From Desulfuromonadaceae bacterium (lineage in GTDB: Bacteria; Desulfobacterota; Desulfuromonadia; Geobacterales; Pseudopelobacteraceae): 64,000 nucleotides of DNA. Within the stretch, counting starts at the first letter, position 1, and each line of letters opens with the position of its first letter. Of the stretch, positions 41,772 through 51,734 are shown piece by piece. The stretch spans positions 38,459 to 102,458 of the forward strand of contig JAQTQX010000016.1 in the NCBI GenBank assembly GCA_028712075.1. The letters are read 5' to 3'. Made by a program: the position numbers and the translations under genes. Below the pieces are notes generated by a model, which did not search any database, was not told the DNA's origin, and saw only the letters and a program-made list of their open reading frames with translations.

Positions 41772-43334
41772 TCAGTGTTTTTCCTTTGTTTCTGTTTTTT
41801 CCAGATTCCCCTCCGCAGTAACATCATGCCCTCCGGCCGAGTGGCAATCACTGCAGTTGGTCGTATAAAGTTCATCGCCTATATCAACGGGATGAACAAA
41901 ATCGGTGACACGTTTTCCGACCGGGATATTTTCCTGAGTCTGACCAAGCACGTCGTGGCAAATCTTGCAGTCCTTGGAAATAACCTTACCGTCTGAATTT
42001 GTGTGTTTTCCGTCGTGGCAACGGAAGCAGCCTGGTGTATAAAAGTGGCCGATATAGTTGGGATACGTATTCCACTTAACCTTCATAGCCGGGAAATAGT
42101 TCCGCTCATAGATCTCTTTTACACGCTCGACTGCCTGATTGATAGCAGCGCCTTTATCCTGCACCAATTTTGGATAATTCTTTGCGTAGTAAGCAGGGAT
42201 CTCTTTGGCAATAGTCGCCTGAGCTTCTTCTTTGTCTTTATATGGCCGTTCAAGTATTTCAACCGCCACTTTTTTTATGAACGGGAGTGAACGATCAATA
42301 TGGCTGGAAATGAAATTCAGGTCCATTTCCTCGCCCGGCGAATGGTAGATATGCGTCGGCCGGTTGTGGCAGTCAGTACAGTCCATCAGCCGCTTGTTGC
42401 TCTTGTCAATTTGGTCCTTGGTGAGTGGATTTTCAGTTGAAGCGTACTCGGTGACCTTGCCATCTTTGTCTGTAACCGCAATATACGGAATATCAAGCCG
42501 TTTCTTATCACGGGCGATGAAGTGAACCTCTTTGCCGATATGCCAATGGATTCCGTTAATATTCGGATTTTTAGGATTGCCCCCGATATGAATCAGCATG
42601 TCAATCATGCGGGGGGAGTTTTCCTCGTTGGGAGCGTAGTGGTTAAAAATTTTCTGCCGTCCCACATAGAATTTTTCCGGCCAATGACAATGTTCGCATG
42701 TTTCCCGGGCCGGGCGCAGATTTTCAATCGGAGTTTCTATGGTTTCCGGGTAGGTATGAAATGCCACTGCATACAGCTGGCGCATACCGGAAATTTTAGC
42801 TTTTACATACCAGGCAGCTCCGGGTCCGACGTGACACTCAACACATTTCACTTTGGCGTGAGGTGAATTTCCCCAGGCCGTGTGTTCCGGCTCCATGACC
42901 ACATGGCACACTTCACCGCAAAAAACGGTTGATTCAGTAAACTCAAAGCCCTTGATGGATGCTATGGCAACAACAACAACAAAAACTACGCTTGCAAGTA
43001 TGAAGAAGATAAACAGATGACGTCTGGAAGGATCATTCAGGTCAAGACGGGGGAACTGCGGTATTTCCTCTTCGAGAGAAATCATTCCTTCAATGGCTGA
43101 TTTTCTTCTTTCATTACGTACCCGCCAGGCACCGAACGGAACCAGAAGAAGGCCAAAAATCAGCATACCCGGGAACAAAAAATAAGTCATAAGGCCAAGA
43201 TACGCGTGTTCAACTCCGGTAATCGCCTCAAAAGCGAAAAATACTACAATAAGACTGGCTGCAGTCACCGCCAGAATCATGCCGATAAGACTGATCAGGT
43301 TCCAAGCATATCCTGCTGTTTTACGAATGGCCAT
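41772..43334 (-). CDS. imcH: Seven-heme inner-membrane cytochrome c, ImcH/NapC-like
   Basis: 520 residues. Three hydrophobic segments (about 10-35, 45-68, 107-128) come before the periplasmic part. Seven haem motifs are visible: CGEVCH (three-residue spacer, as in NapC/NrfH first haems), CVECH, CEHCH, CTDCH, CFRCH, CKICH and CSDCH. Length, three membrane helices and seven haems match Geobacter ImcH, which oxidises menaquinol when the extracellular acceptor has a high redox potential. Conserved His residues in HTAWGNSPHAK and in NGIHWHIG may be axial ligands. The C-terminus is Lys/Glu-rich. The ImcH name rests on architecture; a related NapC/NirT cytochrome remains possible. Confidence 0.82.
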   Translation of the reverse strand: MAIRKTAGYAWNLISLIGMILAVTAASLIVVFFAFEAITGVEHAYLGLMTYFLFPGMLIFGLLLVPFGAWRVRNERRKSAIEGMISLEEEIPQFPRLDLNDPSRRHLFIFFILASVVFVVVVAIASIKGFEFTESTVFCGEVCHVVMEPEHTAWGNSPHAKVKCVECHVGPGAAWYVKAKISGMRQLYAVAFHTYPETIETPIENLRPARETCEHCHWPEKFYVGRQKIFNHYAPNEENSPRMIDMLIHIGGNPKNPNINGIHWHIGKEVHFIARDKKRLDIPYIAVTDKDGKVTEYASTENPLTKDQIDKSNKRLMDCTDCHNRPTHIYHSPGEEMDLNFISSHIDRSLPFIKKVAVEILERPYKDKEEAQATIAKEIPAYYAKNYPKLVQDKGAAINQAVERVKEIYERNYFPAMKVKWNTYPNYIGHFYTPGCFRCHDGKHTNSDGKVISKDCKICHDVLGQTQENIPVGKRVTDFVHPVDIGDELYTTNCSDCHSAGGHDVTAEGNLEKTETKEKH

Positions 43335-43492
43335 AATTCCCCCTTATTCTAAAATTATAAGTGTACGGAGTTACCGGAATTGGGCAGCGATGAAAATAGA
43401 GACGCCAAAACTACCCTAATGATATTGTTTCTGTCAAAAAAAATATCCGGGGAGGCAGCAGGTATACAAACGCTCGCTCCCTGTGTACAAAT

Positions 43493-43528
43493 AAACAAGG
43501 GGAAATCCTCTTGGATTCCCCCTTGTTT
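43493..43528 (-). terminator. Terminator of the rplM-rpsI operon
   Basis: AAACAAGGGGGAATCC and GGATTTCCCCTTGTTT arms on the minus strand with one mismatch and an AAGA-like loop. Confidence 0.85.
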
Positions 43529-43554
43529 CGTAACAATACAGTTTAATCCAACGG

Positions 43555-43947
43555 TTAACGCTTGGAGAACTGGAAACGTGCACGAGCAGCTTTTTTACCG
43601 TATTTCTTACGTTCTTTTACACGTGAATCACGGGTAATGAAGCCGGCTTTTTTAAGGACACTGCGCAATTCAGGATCATGCAGCAACAGTGCCTTGGTAA
43701 TTCCGTGCTTGATAGCACCGGCCTGGCCTGTATCGCCGCCACCTGAGACAGTAACATACACATCAAAAATGCCCACTTTTTCAACCAATTCAAACGGCTG
43801 CCGCACAACCATCTTGGAGGTTTCCCGGCCGAAATACTGATCGAGGGTTTTGTGATTGACGGTGAATTTACCTTCGCCAGGCTTGAGCCATACACGAGCT
43901 ATCGAGCTCTTGCGTTTGCCTGTTCCATAATAACTGACTGCTGCCAT
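43555..43947 (-). CDS. rpsI: 30S ribosomal protein S9
   Basis: 130 residues with the S9 signatures [18 protein letters not shown] at the start, [19 protein letters not shown] in the middle and the C-terminal basic tail [13 protein letters not shown] whose final Lys-Arg contacts the ribosomal P-site tRNA. AAGGAG precedes the ATG. It follows rplM by 21 bases in the universal L13-S9 order. Confidence 0.98.
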   Translation of the reverse strand: MAAVSYYGTGKRKSSIARVWLKPGEGKFTVNHKTLDQYFGRETSKMVVRQPFELVEKVGIFDVYVTVSGGGDTGQAGAIKHGITKALLLHDPELRSVLKKAGFITRDSRVKERKKYGKKAARARFQFSKR

Positions 43948-43968
43948 ATCTGTTTTCTCCTTGGAGTA

Positions 43969-44397
43969 TTAAAGTACCAGGTTCTTGGGCTGCTGAGCTT
44001 CGTGCGGGTGATGCGGCCCCGCATAAATTTTAAGCTTGCTGAGCATAGCCCGTGCAAGTTTATTTTTCGGAAGCATTCCCTTGACAGCCCTTTTGATAAG
44101 ATCTTCAGGCTTTTTTTCTAGCAGTTTGCCGGCAGAGATTTCTTTCAGCCCGCCAACATAGCCGGAGTGATTATAATACATCTTGTCAGCAACCTTGCGA
44201 CCGGTCAGGGCAATCTTTTCAGCATTGACAACAATAACAAAATCTCCGGTATCAACGCTTGGAGTAAACAGTGCCTTGTTTTTGCCACGCAAAACATTTG
44301 CAATCTGTGTGGAAAGTCGACCTAACACAACATCCTGCGCATCGACAACATACCAGTCACGCCTTACATTTTCTGCTTTTGCTACTTCTGTTTTCAT
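43969..44397 (-). CDS. rplM: 50S ribosomal protein L13
   Basis: 142 residues, the full family length: [19 protein letters not shown] near the start, the [18 protein letters not shown] strand region, [12 protein letters not shown] and the [14 protein letters not shown] motif, ending with [11 protein letters not shown]. First gene of the rplM-rpsI operon, divergent from gatC. Confidence 0.98.
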   Translation of the reverse strand: MKTEVAKAENVRRDWYVVDAQDVVLGRLSTQIANVLRGKNKALFTPSVDTGDFVIVVNAEKIALTGRKVADKMYYNHSGYVGGLKEISAGKLLEKKPEDLIKRAVKGMLPKNKLARAMLSKLKIYAGPHHPHEAQQPKNLVL

Positions 44398-44463
44398 AAA
44401 GTCCTCACCCGCAGTGCAACCTAGTATTGGATAATACAGGCCATGATTTTTTTGAAGAGGTGT

Positions 44464-44492
44464 AACTTACTGAATGTGCAGGCCCGTGTCAA
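44464..44492 (-). promoter_or_regulatory. Possible promoter of rplM-rpsI
   Basis: On the minus strand TTGACA (44487-44492), 17 bases, then TAAGTT (44464-44469). The -35 is perfect, the -10 poor; about 65 bases of leader follow. Confidence 0.4.
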
Positions 44493-44595
44493 GGGAAAAA
44501 TTACACGCGCAACGTGTTGACGTGTTCAATGTTGTAACAGAGTATATTTCATGGTACAACCACGCGGCAAATATCAGATTTTTGGAGTTACCACC

Positions 44596-44883
44596 ATGAG
44601 TATAACAGTGGCAGATGTCGAACATGTTGCACGCTTGGCGCGACTGGAGCTCTCCCCGACTGAAAAAGAGCTGTTTGCCGGGCAAATGGATGCAATCCTC
44701 GGGTATGTGGAGAAGTTGAAAGGGCTTGATACGGATGGGATTGTACCAACTTCTCACGCGGTACCGATGGAAAATTCGTTCCGCGAGGACAGCACATGCT
44801 CTTCCATTGGCCTGGAGAAGGCGTTGGCAAATGCACCGGATCGCGCCGGCTCCTTTTTCGCCGTGCCAAAAGTTATCGAATAG
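44596..44883 (+). CDS. gatC: Asp-tRNA(Asn)/Glu-tRNA(Gln) amidotransferase subunit C
   Basis: 95 residues from the ATG at 44596 (GGAG upstream). The family pattern is clear: [19 protein letters not shown], then [26 protein letters not shown] sequence around 50-70 and the ending FFAVPKVIE. GatC stabilises the GatAB heterodimer. First gene of gatCAB. Confidence 0.96.
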   Translation: MSITVADVEHVARLARLELSPTEKELFAGQMDAILGYVEKLKGLDTDGIVPTSHAVPMENSFREDSTCSSIGLEKALANAPDRAGSFFAVPKVIE

Positions 44884-44902
44884 ATTCAGGGGATACAACA
44901 TA

Positions 44903-46357
44903 ATGAACATTTTTGACATGACTATCCACGAACTCCATACCGCGCTGAAAGGAAAACAGATTTCTTCTGTTGAGGCGACTTCAGCCATGCTGAAACGCAT
45001 CGAAGCGGTTGAGCCGAACGTTGGCTCTTTTATCACGGTTACGTCAGAACAGGCGCTGGCCGCTGCGGAACAGGCAGATCAGCTGATTGCGCAGGGGGAA
45101 TGCGATCTATTGACCGGCATTCCGTTAGCAATCAAGGATATCTTTCTGACGAAAGGAGTTCGCACTACCTGCGGATCACGTATTCTGCACAATTTTATCC
45201 CACCCTACAGCGCCACCTCCTGGGAAAAACTTCGCGACCGCGGTGCGGTGCTGCTCGGCAAACTGAACCAGGATGAGTTCGCCATGGGCTCGTCAAACGA
45301 ATCCAGTGCGTATGGCATCACCCGCAATCCATGGGACACAACCTGCATTCCGGGGGGATCATCGGGAGGTTCGGCAGCGGCTGTTGCGGCCAGGCAGGCG
45401 ATTGCAACGCTCGGCACGGACACCGGCGGATCCATCCGGCAACCTGCTTCGCACTGCGGCTGTGTCGGCCTTAAACCGACCTATGGCCGGGTTTCCCGCT
45501 ACGGCGTTATCGCCTATGCCTCTTCTCTGGACCAGGTCGGGCCGCTGACCCGCGATGTGGCAGACTGCGCGGTCATGCTGGGAGCGCTTGCGGGACACGA
45601 TCCCAAGGATTCCACCAGTGTAGACACGCCGGTGCCGGACTACTCCGCCACGCTGTCACAGGGAGTAAAGGGGCTGAGGATCGGCTTGCCGAAAGAGTAC
45701 TTTATTGACGGCCTCGACCCGGATGTACAAAAAGCTATGGATGCAGCCATTGACACCTACCGGCGACTCGGCGCCGAATTTGTCGATATTTCACTGCCGC
45801 ACACCGACTACGCCGTGGCCACCTACTATCTGATTGCCACCGCTGAAGCCAGTTCCAACCTGGCCCGCTATGACGGGGTTCGTTTCGGACACCGCGCCGA
45901 GGCGGACGGATTGCTGGAAATGTACACCAAAAGCCGCAGTGAAGGCTTCGGCAGCGAGGTCAAGCGCCGCATCATGCTCGGCACCTACGCGCTGTCATCC
46001 GGCTATTATGATGCCTATTACCTCAAGGCGCAGAAAGTGCGCACCATGATCATGAACGACTTTATCAAAGCATTTGCGTCCGTTGATGTCATACTGACGC
46101 CGGTTGCTCCGACACCGGCCTTTAAAATCGGCGAAAAGATCAACGATCCGCTGCAGATGTACCTATCCGATATTTTTACCATTCCGGTCAATCTGGCCGG
46201 TACCTGCGCCATGTCGCTTCCGGCCGGTTTTTCGGCCTCCGGATTACCGATTGGCCTGCAACTGATCGGCAAGCCATTCGATGAAGAGAGCATTTTGCGC
46301 GCTGGGTATGCGTTTGAGCAGGCGACCGATTGGCACACCAGAAAAGCAGCAATTTAA
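44903..46357 (+). CDS. gatA: Asp-tRNA(Asn)/Glu-tRNA(Gln) amidotransferase subunit A
   Basis: 484 residues from the ATG at 44903. It is an amidase-signature enzyme with the Ser-cisSer-Lys triad: Lys in [11 protein letters not shown], and the Gly/Ser-rich [14 protein letters not shown] followed by [11 protein letters not shown], which hold the other two residues. It releases ammonia from glutamine for GatB, which amidates Glu-tRNA(Gln) or Asp-tRNA(Asn). Family length and motifs intact. Confidence 0.97.
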   Translation: MNIFDMTIHELHTALKGKQISSVEATSAMLKRIEAVEPNVGSFITVTSEQALAAAEQADQLIAQGECDLLTGIPLAIKDIFLTKGVRTTCGSRILHNFIPPYSATSWEKLRDRGAVLLGKLNQDEFAMGSSNESSAYGITRNPWDTTCIPGGSSGGSAAAVAARQAIATLGTDTGGSIRQPASHCGCVGLKPTYGRVSRYGVIAYASSLDQVGPLTRDVADCAVMLGALAGHDPKDSTSVDTPVPDYSATLSQGVKGLRIGLPKEYFIDGLDPDVQKAMDAAIDTYRRLGAEFVDISLPHTDYAVATYYLIATAEASSNLARYDGVRFGHRAEADGLLEMYTKSRSEGFGSEVKRRIMLGTYALSSGYYDAYYLKAQKVRTMIMNDFIKAFASVDVILTPVAPTPAFKIGEKINDPLQMYLSDIFTIPVNLAGTCAMSLPAGFSASGLPIGLQLIGKPFDEESILRAGYAFEQATDWHTRKAAI

Positions 46358-46375
46358 CCTACGGAGCATGTATCT

Positions 46376-47818
46376 ATGAAATACCAACCAGTCATCGGAC
46401 TTGAGGTTCATGTCCAGCTTCTGACCGATACCAAAATATTCTGCGGCTGCTCGACGAAGTTCGGTGCTGAACCCAACTCCCAGACCTGCCCGGTTTGCCT
46501 GGGTCTGCCGGGCGCTCTGCCGGTACTTAACAAGAAAGTTGTTGAGTTTGCAATCAAGGCAGGACTTTCGACCAACTGCTCCATCACCCCACGGAGCATT
46601 TTTGCCCGCAAGAATTACTTCTACCCCGATCTCCCCAAAGGATATCAGATCAGCCAATTTGAGGATCCGATCTGTCAGCACGGCTGGCTGGATATTGCGG
46701 TTGATGGAGAACAATTAAAGCGGATCGGCATCACCCGTATCCACATGGAAGAAGATGCCGGCAAACTGGTACATGGAGAACTTTCCGGCCCCGGCGACGG
46801 TTCAGGTGTTGACCTGAACCGCGCCTGCACACCACTTCTGGAAGTTGTTTCCGAGCCTGATCTCCGCTCATCCGATGAAGCGGTTGCCTATCTGAAACAG
46901 CTGCACCAGATCGTTACCTGGCTTGGCATCTGTGACGGCAACATGGAGGAGGGGAGCTTTCGCTGCGATGCCAATGTGTCGGTCATGCCGGTTGGATCGG
47001 AAGTCCTTGGCACGCGTGCCGAGATCAAAAATGTCAACTCCTTTAAATTTGTCAAGCAGGCGATCGAATACGAAATCGGGCGTCAGATCGATCTGATTGA
47101 AGACGGTGGCACTGTTGTGCAGGAAACGCGCCTGTTCGATCCGAACAGCGGCAAGACCCGTTCGATGCGCAGCAAGGAAGAAGCACACGATTATCGGTAC
47201 TTTCCAGATCCGGATCTGGTGCCGCTGGTTATCAGCGAAAAGTGGATTGAAAAGTCACGCCGGGAATTACCGGAGCTGCCGGAGCAGCGCCAGCACCGTT
47301 TTATGAAGGAGCTGGAGCTGCCCGCGTACGATGCGGAAGTATTGACCTCCAACCGCTCTCTGGCTGATTATTTTGAAGCAGGGGTTGCAGCAGGCGGTAA
47401 TGCCAAGTCAGTCGGCAACTGGATTATGGGAGAGATTACCAGAGCCCTGAATGAAACCGGGACAGTGATTGAGGAATGCCCGGTTACTCCTGAGCAGCTG
47501 GCCGCACTTCTTGCCTTGATCGATGACGGCACTATTTCGGGTAAAATAGCCAAAACCGTTTTCGACGAGATGTGGCGAAGCGGCAAAACACCGCACACAA
47601 TAATAACCGAGCAGGGACTCGTTCAGGTTTCTGACAGCGGTGCAATAGAAGGGCTTATCGATGAAATCATGGCGGCCAGTGCCGGTCAAGTCGCCGAGTA
47701 TCGCAACGGTAAGGATAAAATGTTCGGTTTTTTTGTCGGCCAGGTCATGAAAGCCAGCAAAGGCAAAGCCAACCCGGCCGTCGTGAACGAACTGCTGCTC
47801 AGCAAATTGAAGGGATAG
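46376..47818 (+). CDS. gatB: Asp-tRNA(Asn)/Glu-tRNA(Gln) amidotransferase subunit B
   Basis: 480 residues. N-terminal [15 protein letters not shown], the zinc-binding FCGCSTKFG...[29 protein letters not shown] and the [11 protein letters not shown] motif are the GatB hallmarks; a helical and YqeY-like tail (about 330-480) binds tRNA. GatB phosphorylates and amidates the mischarged aminoacyl-tRNA. It is followed 13 bases later by a cheY-like gene. Confidence 0.97.
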   Translation: MKYQPVIGLEVHVQLLTDTKIFCGCSTKFGAEPNSQTCPVCLGLPGALPVLNKKVVEFAIKAGLSTNCSITPRSIFARKNYFYPDLPKGYQISQFEDPICQHGWLDIAVDGEQLKRIGITRIHMEEDAGKLVHGELSGPGDGSGVDLNRACTPLLEVVSEPDLRSSDEAVAYLKQLHQIVTWLGICDGNMEEGSFRCDANVSVMPVGSEVLGTRAEIKNVNSFKFVKQAIEYEIGRQIDLIEDGGTVVQETRLFDPNSGKTRSMRSKEEAHDYRYFPDPDLVPLVISEKWIEKSRRELPELPEQRQHRFMKELELPAYDAEVLTSNRSLADYFEAGVAAGGNAKSVGNWIMGEITRALNETGTVIEECPVTPEQLAALLALIDDGTISGKIAKTVFDEMWRSGKTPHTIITEQGLVQVSDSGAIEGLIDEIMAASAGQVAEYRNGKDKMFGFFVGQVMKASKGKANPAVVNELLLSKLKG

Positions 47819-47831
47819 GAGGAAAAATAGC

Positions 47832-48194
47832 ATGAACCGAACGGTGATGATTATTGATGACTCTCTCTTCATGCGCAAAATCATGCGCGGAATTCTGGTC
47901 GATCTCGGTTACAGCGTGGCTGCCGAAGCGTCAAGTGGCATAGAGGCCATGAAAAACCTGCATACCTATCATCCCGACATCATCCTGCTGGACATTATCC
48001 TGCCGGACTCAAACGGCCTTGATCTGCTGGAATCGATCGTTGCAGCCTGCCCGGACTCAAAAGTTGTCGTCTGCTCTTCAATCGGACAACAGCTGGTCAT
48101 GCAGAAATCGCTTGATATGGGCGCCAAAGCCTTTATCCAGAAACCGTTTACTCCCGAAAAGATAGCTGAAGTACTTGAAGGTCTGGGGAACTAG
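47832..48194 (+). CDS. cheY: CheY-type single-domain response regulator
   Basis: 120 residues, one receiver domain. The acidic pair is D9-D10 (IIDDS), the phosphoacceptor D54 (LLDIILP), Ser in VCSS and Lys in IQKPFTP. No output domain, so it acts through protein contacts. AGGAGG precedes the ATG. It lies between gatB and a CheA-type kinase, with which it is presumably paired. Confidence 0.94.
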   Translation: MNRTVMIIDDSLFMRKIMRGILVDLGYSVAAEASSGIEAMKNLHTYHPDIILLDIILPDSNGLDLLESIVAACPDSKVVVCSSIGQQLVMQKSLDMGAKAFIQKPFTPEKIAEVLEGLGN

Positions 48195-48197
48195 ACA

Positions 48198-49841
48198 ATG
48201 GACATGTCCCCCTATCGGGATCTGTTCGTTTCCGAAGCCCACAGCCATCTGTCCGCCTTCAGTGAGTTGCTTGTGCAACTTGAAAATGCTCCGGACGACA
48301 GCGCTGCAATAAACGAGCTCTTTCGTCACGCCCATTCTCTGAAGGGAATGGGCGCGACCATGGGGTTTGAGCAGATCGTGGGCATTGCCCACCTCATGGA
48401 AAACCAGTTGAGTCGGATTCGCACAGGAGAGTTTCGGCTGCTGCCCGCCCTGACCGATCTACTTCTGGAAGGGGGAGATACGCTGTCCCGCCTGGTGTCG
48501 CTCATTGAATCAGGGAGTGATGCCTTTGAAAATACAGCCGGACTTGCTGAACGATTGGCGGCTTTTGATCCGGCGACCGCATCGGATGGACGTCTACACA
48601 CGCAGACCCCGCCTGTGCCGGAAGACACCGTTCAAGAAACCACTTCTCAGGAGAAAGTGGCAGATTCCCATGTATTTCGGCACAGCGATTCATTTAAAAG
48701 CGTCCGCATAAAGACCGAAACACTGGATCACCTCGTCAATATCACCGGCGAACTGATTACGCACCGGCACCGCCTGGCTGAATCTGTCCGCCTGGCTGAC
48801 GTGGCAACAAGCACCTCTTCGCTTAACCAGCTTGCCGCCTTGCTGCGGGATCTCCGCGACGAAGTATTTAAAGCACGCATGCTCCCCTTCTCGACCATCG
48901 CCGAGCGATTCCCGCGACTGGTGCGTGATCTGGCCCGGAAACAGGGGAAAGAGGTCAATTTCCAGCTTGAAGGAAAAGAAATCGAGCTTGATCGCGGTAT
49001 TCTTGAAGAGATCGCGGATCCAATTGTCCATATCCTGCGGAACGCCGTCGATCATGGCCTGGAACCTGCTGATGACCGGGTGACGGCCGGTAAACCTTTT
49101 TGCGGTACAATTTCCTTGACGGTACGGCGTGATAAAGACCACCTTGAAATTGTCATTACTGACGACGGTCGCGGCATGGATCCCGAACGGTTGAAACAGA
49201 AGGCCGTCGAAAAAGGGCTCATCACCGACGAGCAGGCGGCCCGGATGTCCTCCCCGGAGGCATACCAACTGGTCTGCGCTCCCGGGTTTTCGACCGCTGT
49301 AACAGTTACCGATATTTCAGGGCGTGGGGTTGGCATGGATGCCGTCCATGAAGCGGTACGTTCACTGGCCGGGGTTCTGACCATCCAGTCACAGATGGGT
49401 CAAGGCAGCAGCTTTATCATGCGGATGCCAATTGCCATCTCAATCATTCACGCCTTGATGGTTCAATGCGGCCCATTCGAGATGGCGTTCCCGCTCAATG
49501 TTGTCACACACACCGCAGAACTGAAACGATCCGCAATCCGTGGAACGGACCGTTGCCCCACCATTTTTCTGGATGGTGCAGAGCTGCCGTTTAAAAGCCT
49601 GCGCCGATTGTTTGATCTGCCGGAGGAGTACTCCGGTATGCAGGGAGAATTGCTGCCAGCGGTCATCTGTGAGGTGGCCGGTATTCCGACCGCATTCAGC
49701 GTCGATCGTGTTATCGGCCAGCAGGAAATTTTTGTCCGCCCGCTCCGCTCGCCTCTTTCACACCTGCACGGGGTTAGTGGTGCGACTATTACCGGCGACG
49801 GCAGGGTGCTGTTTGTGGCCGATGTGAACGCATTAGCATAA
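48198..49841 (+). CDS. cheA: CheA-type chemotaxis histidine kinase
   Basis: 547 residues, short for CheA because the P2 (CheY-docking) domain is lacking. Hpt domain (1-~110) with H46 in RHAHSLKGMG; a linker to ~165; dimerisation helices (SVRIKTETLDHLVNITGEL onward); HATPase domain with PIVHILRNAVDHGLEP, TDDGRGMDPERL and SGRGVGMDAV; C-terminal CheW-like domain (~415-547). Starts three bases after cheY. Together with the CheW-MCP-CheR set at 36.6-39.2 kb it would give a nearly complete pathway, but whether they work together is unknown; no CheB or CheD is present. Confidence 0.95.
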   Translation: MDMSPYRDLFVSEAHSHLSAFSELLVQLENAPDDSAAINELFRHAHSLKGMGATMGFEQIVGIAHLMENQLSRIRTGEFRLLPALTDLLLEGGDTLSRLVSLIESGSDAFENTAGLAERLAAFDPATASDGRLHTQTPPVPEDTVQETTSQEKVADSHVFRHSDSFKSVRIKTETLDHLVNITGELITHRHRLAESVRLADVATSTSSLNQLAALLRDLRDEVFKARMLPFSTIAERFPRLVRDLARKQGKEVNFQLEGKEIELDRGILEEIADPIVHILRNAVDHGLEPADDRVTAGKPFCGTISLTVRRDKDHLEIVITDDGRGMDPERLKQKAVEKGLITDEQAARMSSPEAYQLVCAPGFSTAVTVTDISGRGVGMDAVHEAVRSLAGVLTIQSQMGQGSSFIMRMPIAISIIHALMVQCGPFEMAFPLNVVTHTAELKRSAIRGTDRCPTIFLDGAELPFKSLRRLFDLPEEYSGMQGELLPAVICEVAGIPTAFSVDRVIGQQEIFVRPLRSPLSHLHGVSGATITGDGRVLFVADVNALA

Positions 49842-49857
49842 TACGAAAGGTGGCACC

Positions 49858-50568
49858 ATGATACGCTTACATACAGCAGGCGTGCTGATACTGCTTCTGA
49901 CGCTTCCATTGACTGCAGCGGCTGCATCCGCAACAATAAAAGAGGTCGTCACAGCGCTCGAGAAAGGATACGCCGGATTACAGGATGTACAGGCGGACTT
50001 TTCCCAGAAAACGATCCTGACCGCAATCGGCCGCGAACAAAAAGGGAGCGGCGAAGTGCTGTTGAAACGGCCGGCATCGGCATCGGCCATGTTCCGCTTC
50101 AACTACACAAAGCCGAAGCAGCAAATTATCTCCAACGGCAAACAGGTCTGGTTTTATACACCGGAAAACAAACAGGTGCTGGTTAATAGTGTTGCCGCAA
50201 TGTTTTCCGGGGGAAACTCCATTGCCCTCACGTATTTGACCGGTCTCGGCCATGTATCACGTGACTTCGATGCGTCTTTTTCCGCAGAGCCCCAGGACAA
50301 GAATGGCAATTTTCAGCTTGATCTCACTCCCAAAAAACCGAGTCCGGTGTTGACCAAGCTCCAGCTGACTGTTTCCTCGGCAGCGGTGAGTCAGGTGCAG
50401 TCCTCGGGGGAGGTGAAAAATGTCTTTCCGATCATCTCTTCAACTGTCCACGATGCGGGTGGCAACAAGACCAGAATCGATTACAGCCGGACGCGCGTGA
50501 ACAAAGGGCTTTCCGATGCTATGTTCAACTTCAAAATCCCGGAAGGGGTTGAGGTTATAAAGCCGTAA
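49858..50568 (+). CDS. lolA: Outer-membrane lipoprotein carrier protein LolA
   Basis: 236 residues with a Sec signal peptide (cleavage near TAAAASA). The LolA half-barrel motifs are visible: GYAGLQDVQADFSQK, KGSGEVLLKRPASASAMFRFNY, IISNGKQVWFYTPENKQV and the late MFNFKIPEGVEVI. LolA ferries lipoproteins from the LolCDE release site to the outer membrane, relevant to the many lipoproteins in this window. It lies 16 bases after cheA and 21 before yajQ. Confidence 0.94.
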   Translation: MIRLHTAGVLILLLTLPLTAAAASATIKEVVTALEKGYAGLQDVQADFSQKTILTAIGREQKGSGEVLLKRPASASAMFRFNYTKPKQQIISNGKQVWFYTPENKQVLVNSVAAMFSGGNSIALTYLTGLGHVSRDFDASFSAEPQDKNGNFQLDLTPKKPSPVLTKLQLTVSSAAVSQVQSSGEVKNVFPIISSTVHDAGGNKTRIDYSRTRVNKGLSDAMFNFKIPEGVEVIKP

Positions 50569-50589
50569 TTAAATTATGGAGGGTTTGCC

Positions 50590-51075
50590 ATGCCGTCATT
50601 CGACATTGTTTCAAAGGTAGACATGCAGGAGGTCGATAACGCCGTCAATCAGGCGGTTAAGGAAATCGGCCAGCGCTACGACTTCAAAGGTTCCAAAAGC
50701 CAGATCACCCCGGAGAAAGACTCCGTCAAGATCCTGGCCGATGACGACTATAAACTGAAGGCGGTCGTCGATGTCCTGCAATCGAAGTTTCTGAAACGCA
50801 ACATATCCATCAAGGCGCTCCAGTACGGCAAGGTCGAGCCGGCCTCCGGCGGCATGGTGCGCCAGATCATCACTGTCCAGCAGGGTATCTCCAAAGAGAA
50901 GGCCAAAGATATCATTGCGATCATCAAGGAGAGCAAACTGAAAGTACAGGCCCAGGTTCAGGATGACCAGGTGCGGGTGACCGGGAAAAACCGGGATGAT
51001 CTCCAGGACGCGATCCAGTTGTTAAAGGGGAAAGATCTGGATGTCGAGATGCAGTTTACTAATTTCAGAGAGTGA
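50590..51075 (+). CDS. YajQ family nucleotide-binding protein
   Basis: 161 residues, the standard YajQ length: [22 protein letters not shown] start, [21 protein letters not shown], then the second half with [19 protein letters not shown] and [18 protein letters not shown], ending [11 protein letters not shown]. Members bind nucleotides; the Xanthomonas homologue is a c-di-GMP effector. GGAGGG precedes the ATG. It is last in the gatCAB-cheYA-lolA-yajQ run and has a terminator directly behind it. Confidence 0.95.
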   Translation: MPSFDIVSKVDMQEVDNAVNQAVKEIGQRYDFKGSKSQITPEKDSVKILADDDYKLKAVVDVLQSKFLKRNISIKALQYGKVEPASGGMVRQIITVQQGISKEKAKDIIAIIKESKLKVQAQVQDDQVRVTGKNRDDLQDAIQLLKGKDLDVEMQFTNFRE

Positions 51076-51098
51076 TTTTTTTATTCCTTGCTTTCGGT

Positions 51099-51128
51099 AA
51101 AAGGCCGTTCATCATTGGGCGGCCTTTT
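51099..51128 (+). terminator. Terminator after yajQ
   Basis: AAAAGGCCG and CGGCCTTTT arms around a 12-base loop, then GTAT. Confidence 0.82.
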
Positions 51129-51223
51129 GTATATGGTGGAGTTTGCCACGTACTTGGACTAAACAGAATCCGTTGCCAAGCAAATCTGAAATTAACGTCC
51201 ACAAAAATATATTGGAATGCAAA

Positions 51224-51454
51224 ATGACCAATTCGCTTAAAGAACAAATAATGGAATCATATTCCACAAAACTCGGTTCAATGTGGCACAGTACAATTGA
51301 AACGGCTCTTGTTCGGGAACCACTAAACGCCCTTAAGGGAAAAGTGGATCTTATTTTTACTTCACCACCCTATCCGCTGAAAAAGAAAAAGAAATACGGC
51401 AATAAAACTGGTGACGACTACCTCCAATGGCTTATTGAAAGCAATGCCGTTTAA
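51224..51454 (+). pseudogene. 5' fragment of a DNA methyltransferase gene
   Basis: 76 residues starting MTNSLKEQIMESYSTKLG. The catalytic motif IV (TSPPYPL, residues ~46-52) and the following KKKKKYGNKTGDDYLQWL are typical of beta-class N4-cytosine/N6-adenine methyltransferases, but the frame stops soon afterwards, before motif I (FxGxG) and the rest of a ~300-400-residue enzyme. No continuation appears in the next 280 bases. It is a remnant, perhaps of a lost restriction-modification system. Confidence 0.75.
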
Positions 51455-51734
51455 ATTTTGTGTTTTTTATATAATTTAAACAGGCTTTAAACGCGTTTTA
51501 AACGGGCTTAAAGAATTGCACACAACTCAACATATTGAAATTTAATGTAATTATTTATTTCCTTCGCGTTTAACATTTGATAAATAATCGACCCCATTAT
51601 AATCGCTAATGCATGCATGTATGACGACCCGATTTAACTCAACTTTTTACATGCCTATGAAGAAATGATTGTCACCAGGCCGTTCATTACCGTATAAACA
51701 GAAATTCTAAAAAACATACCCCGAAGAGGAACTC
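51455..51734. other. AT-rich spacer before rimO
   Basis: About 280 bases, markedly A+T rich by eye, with a short repeated TTTAAACGCGTTTTAAACG-like palindromic stretch near 51475-51510. Nothing coding is visible. Likely the boundary left by the methyltransferase deletion. Confidence 0.4.
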
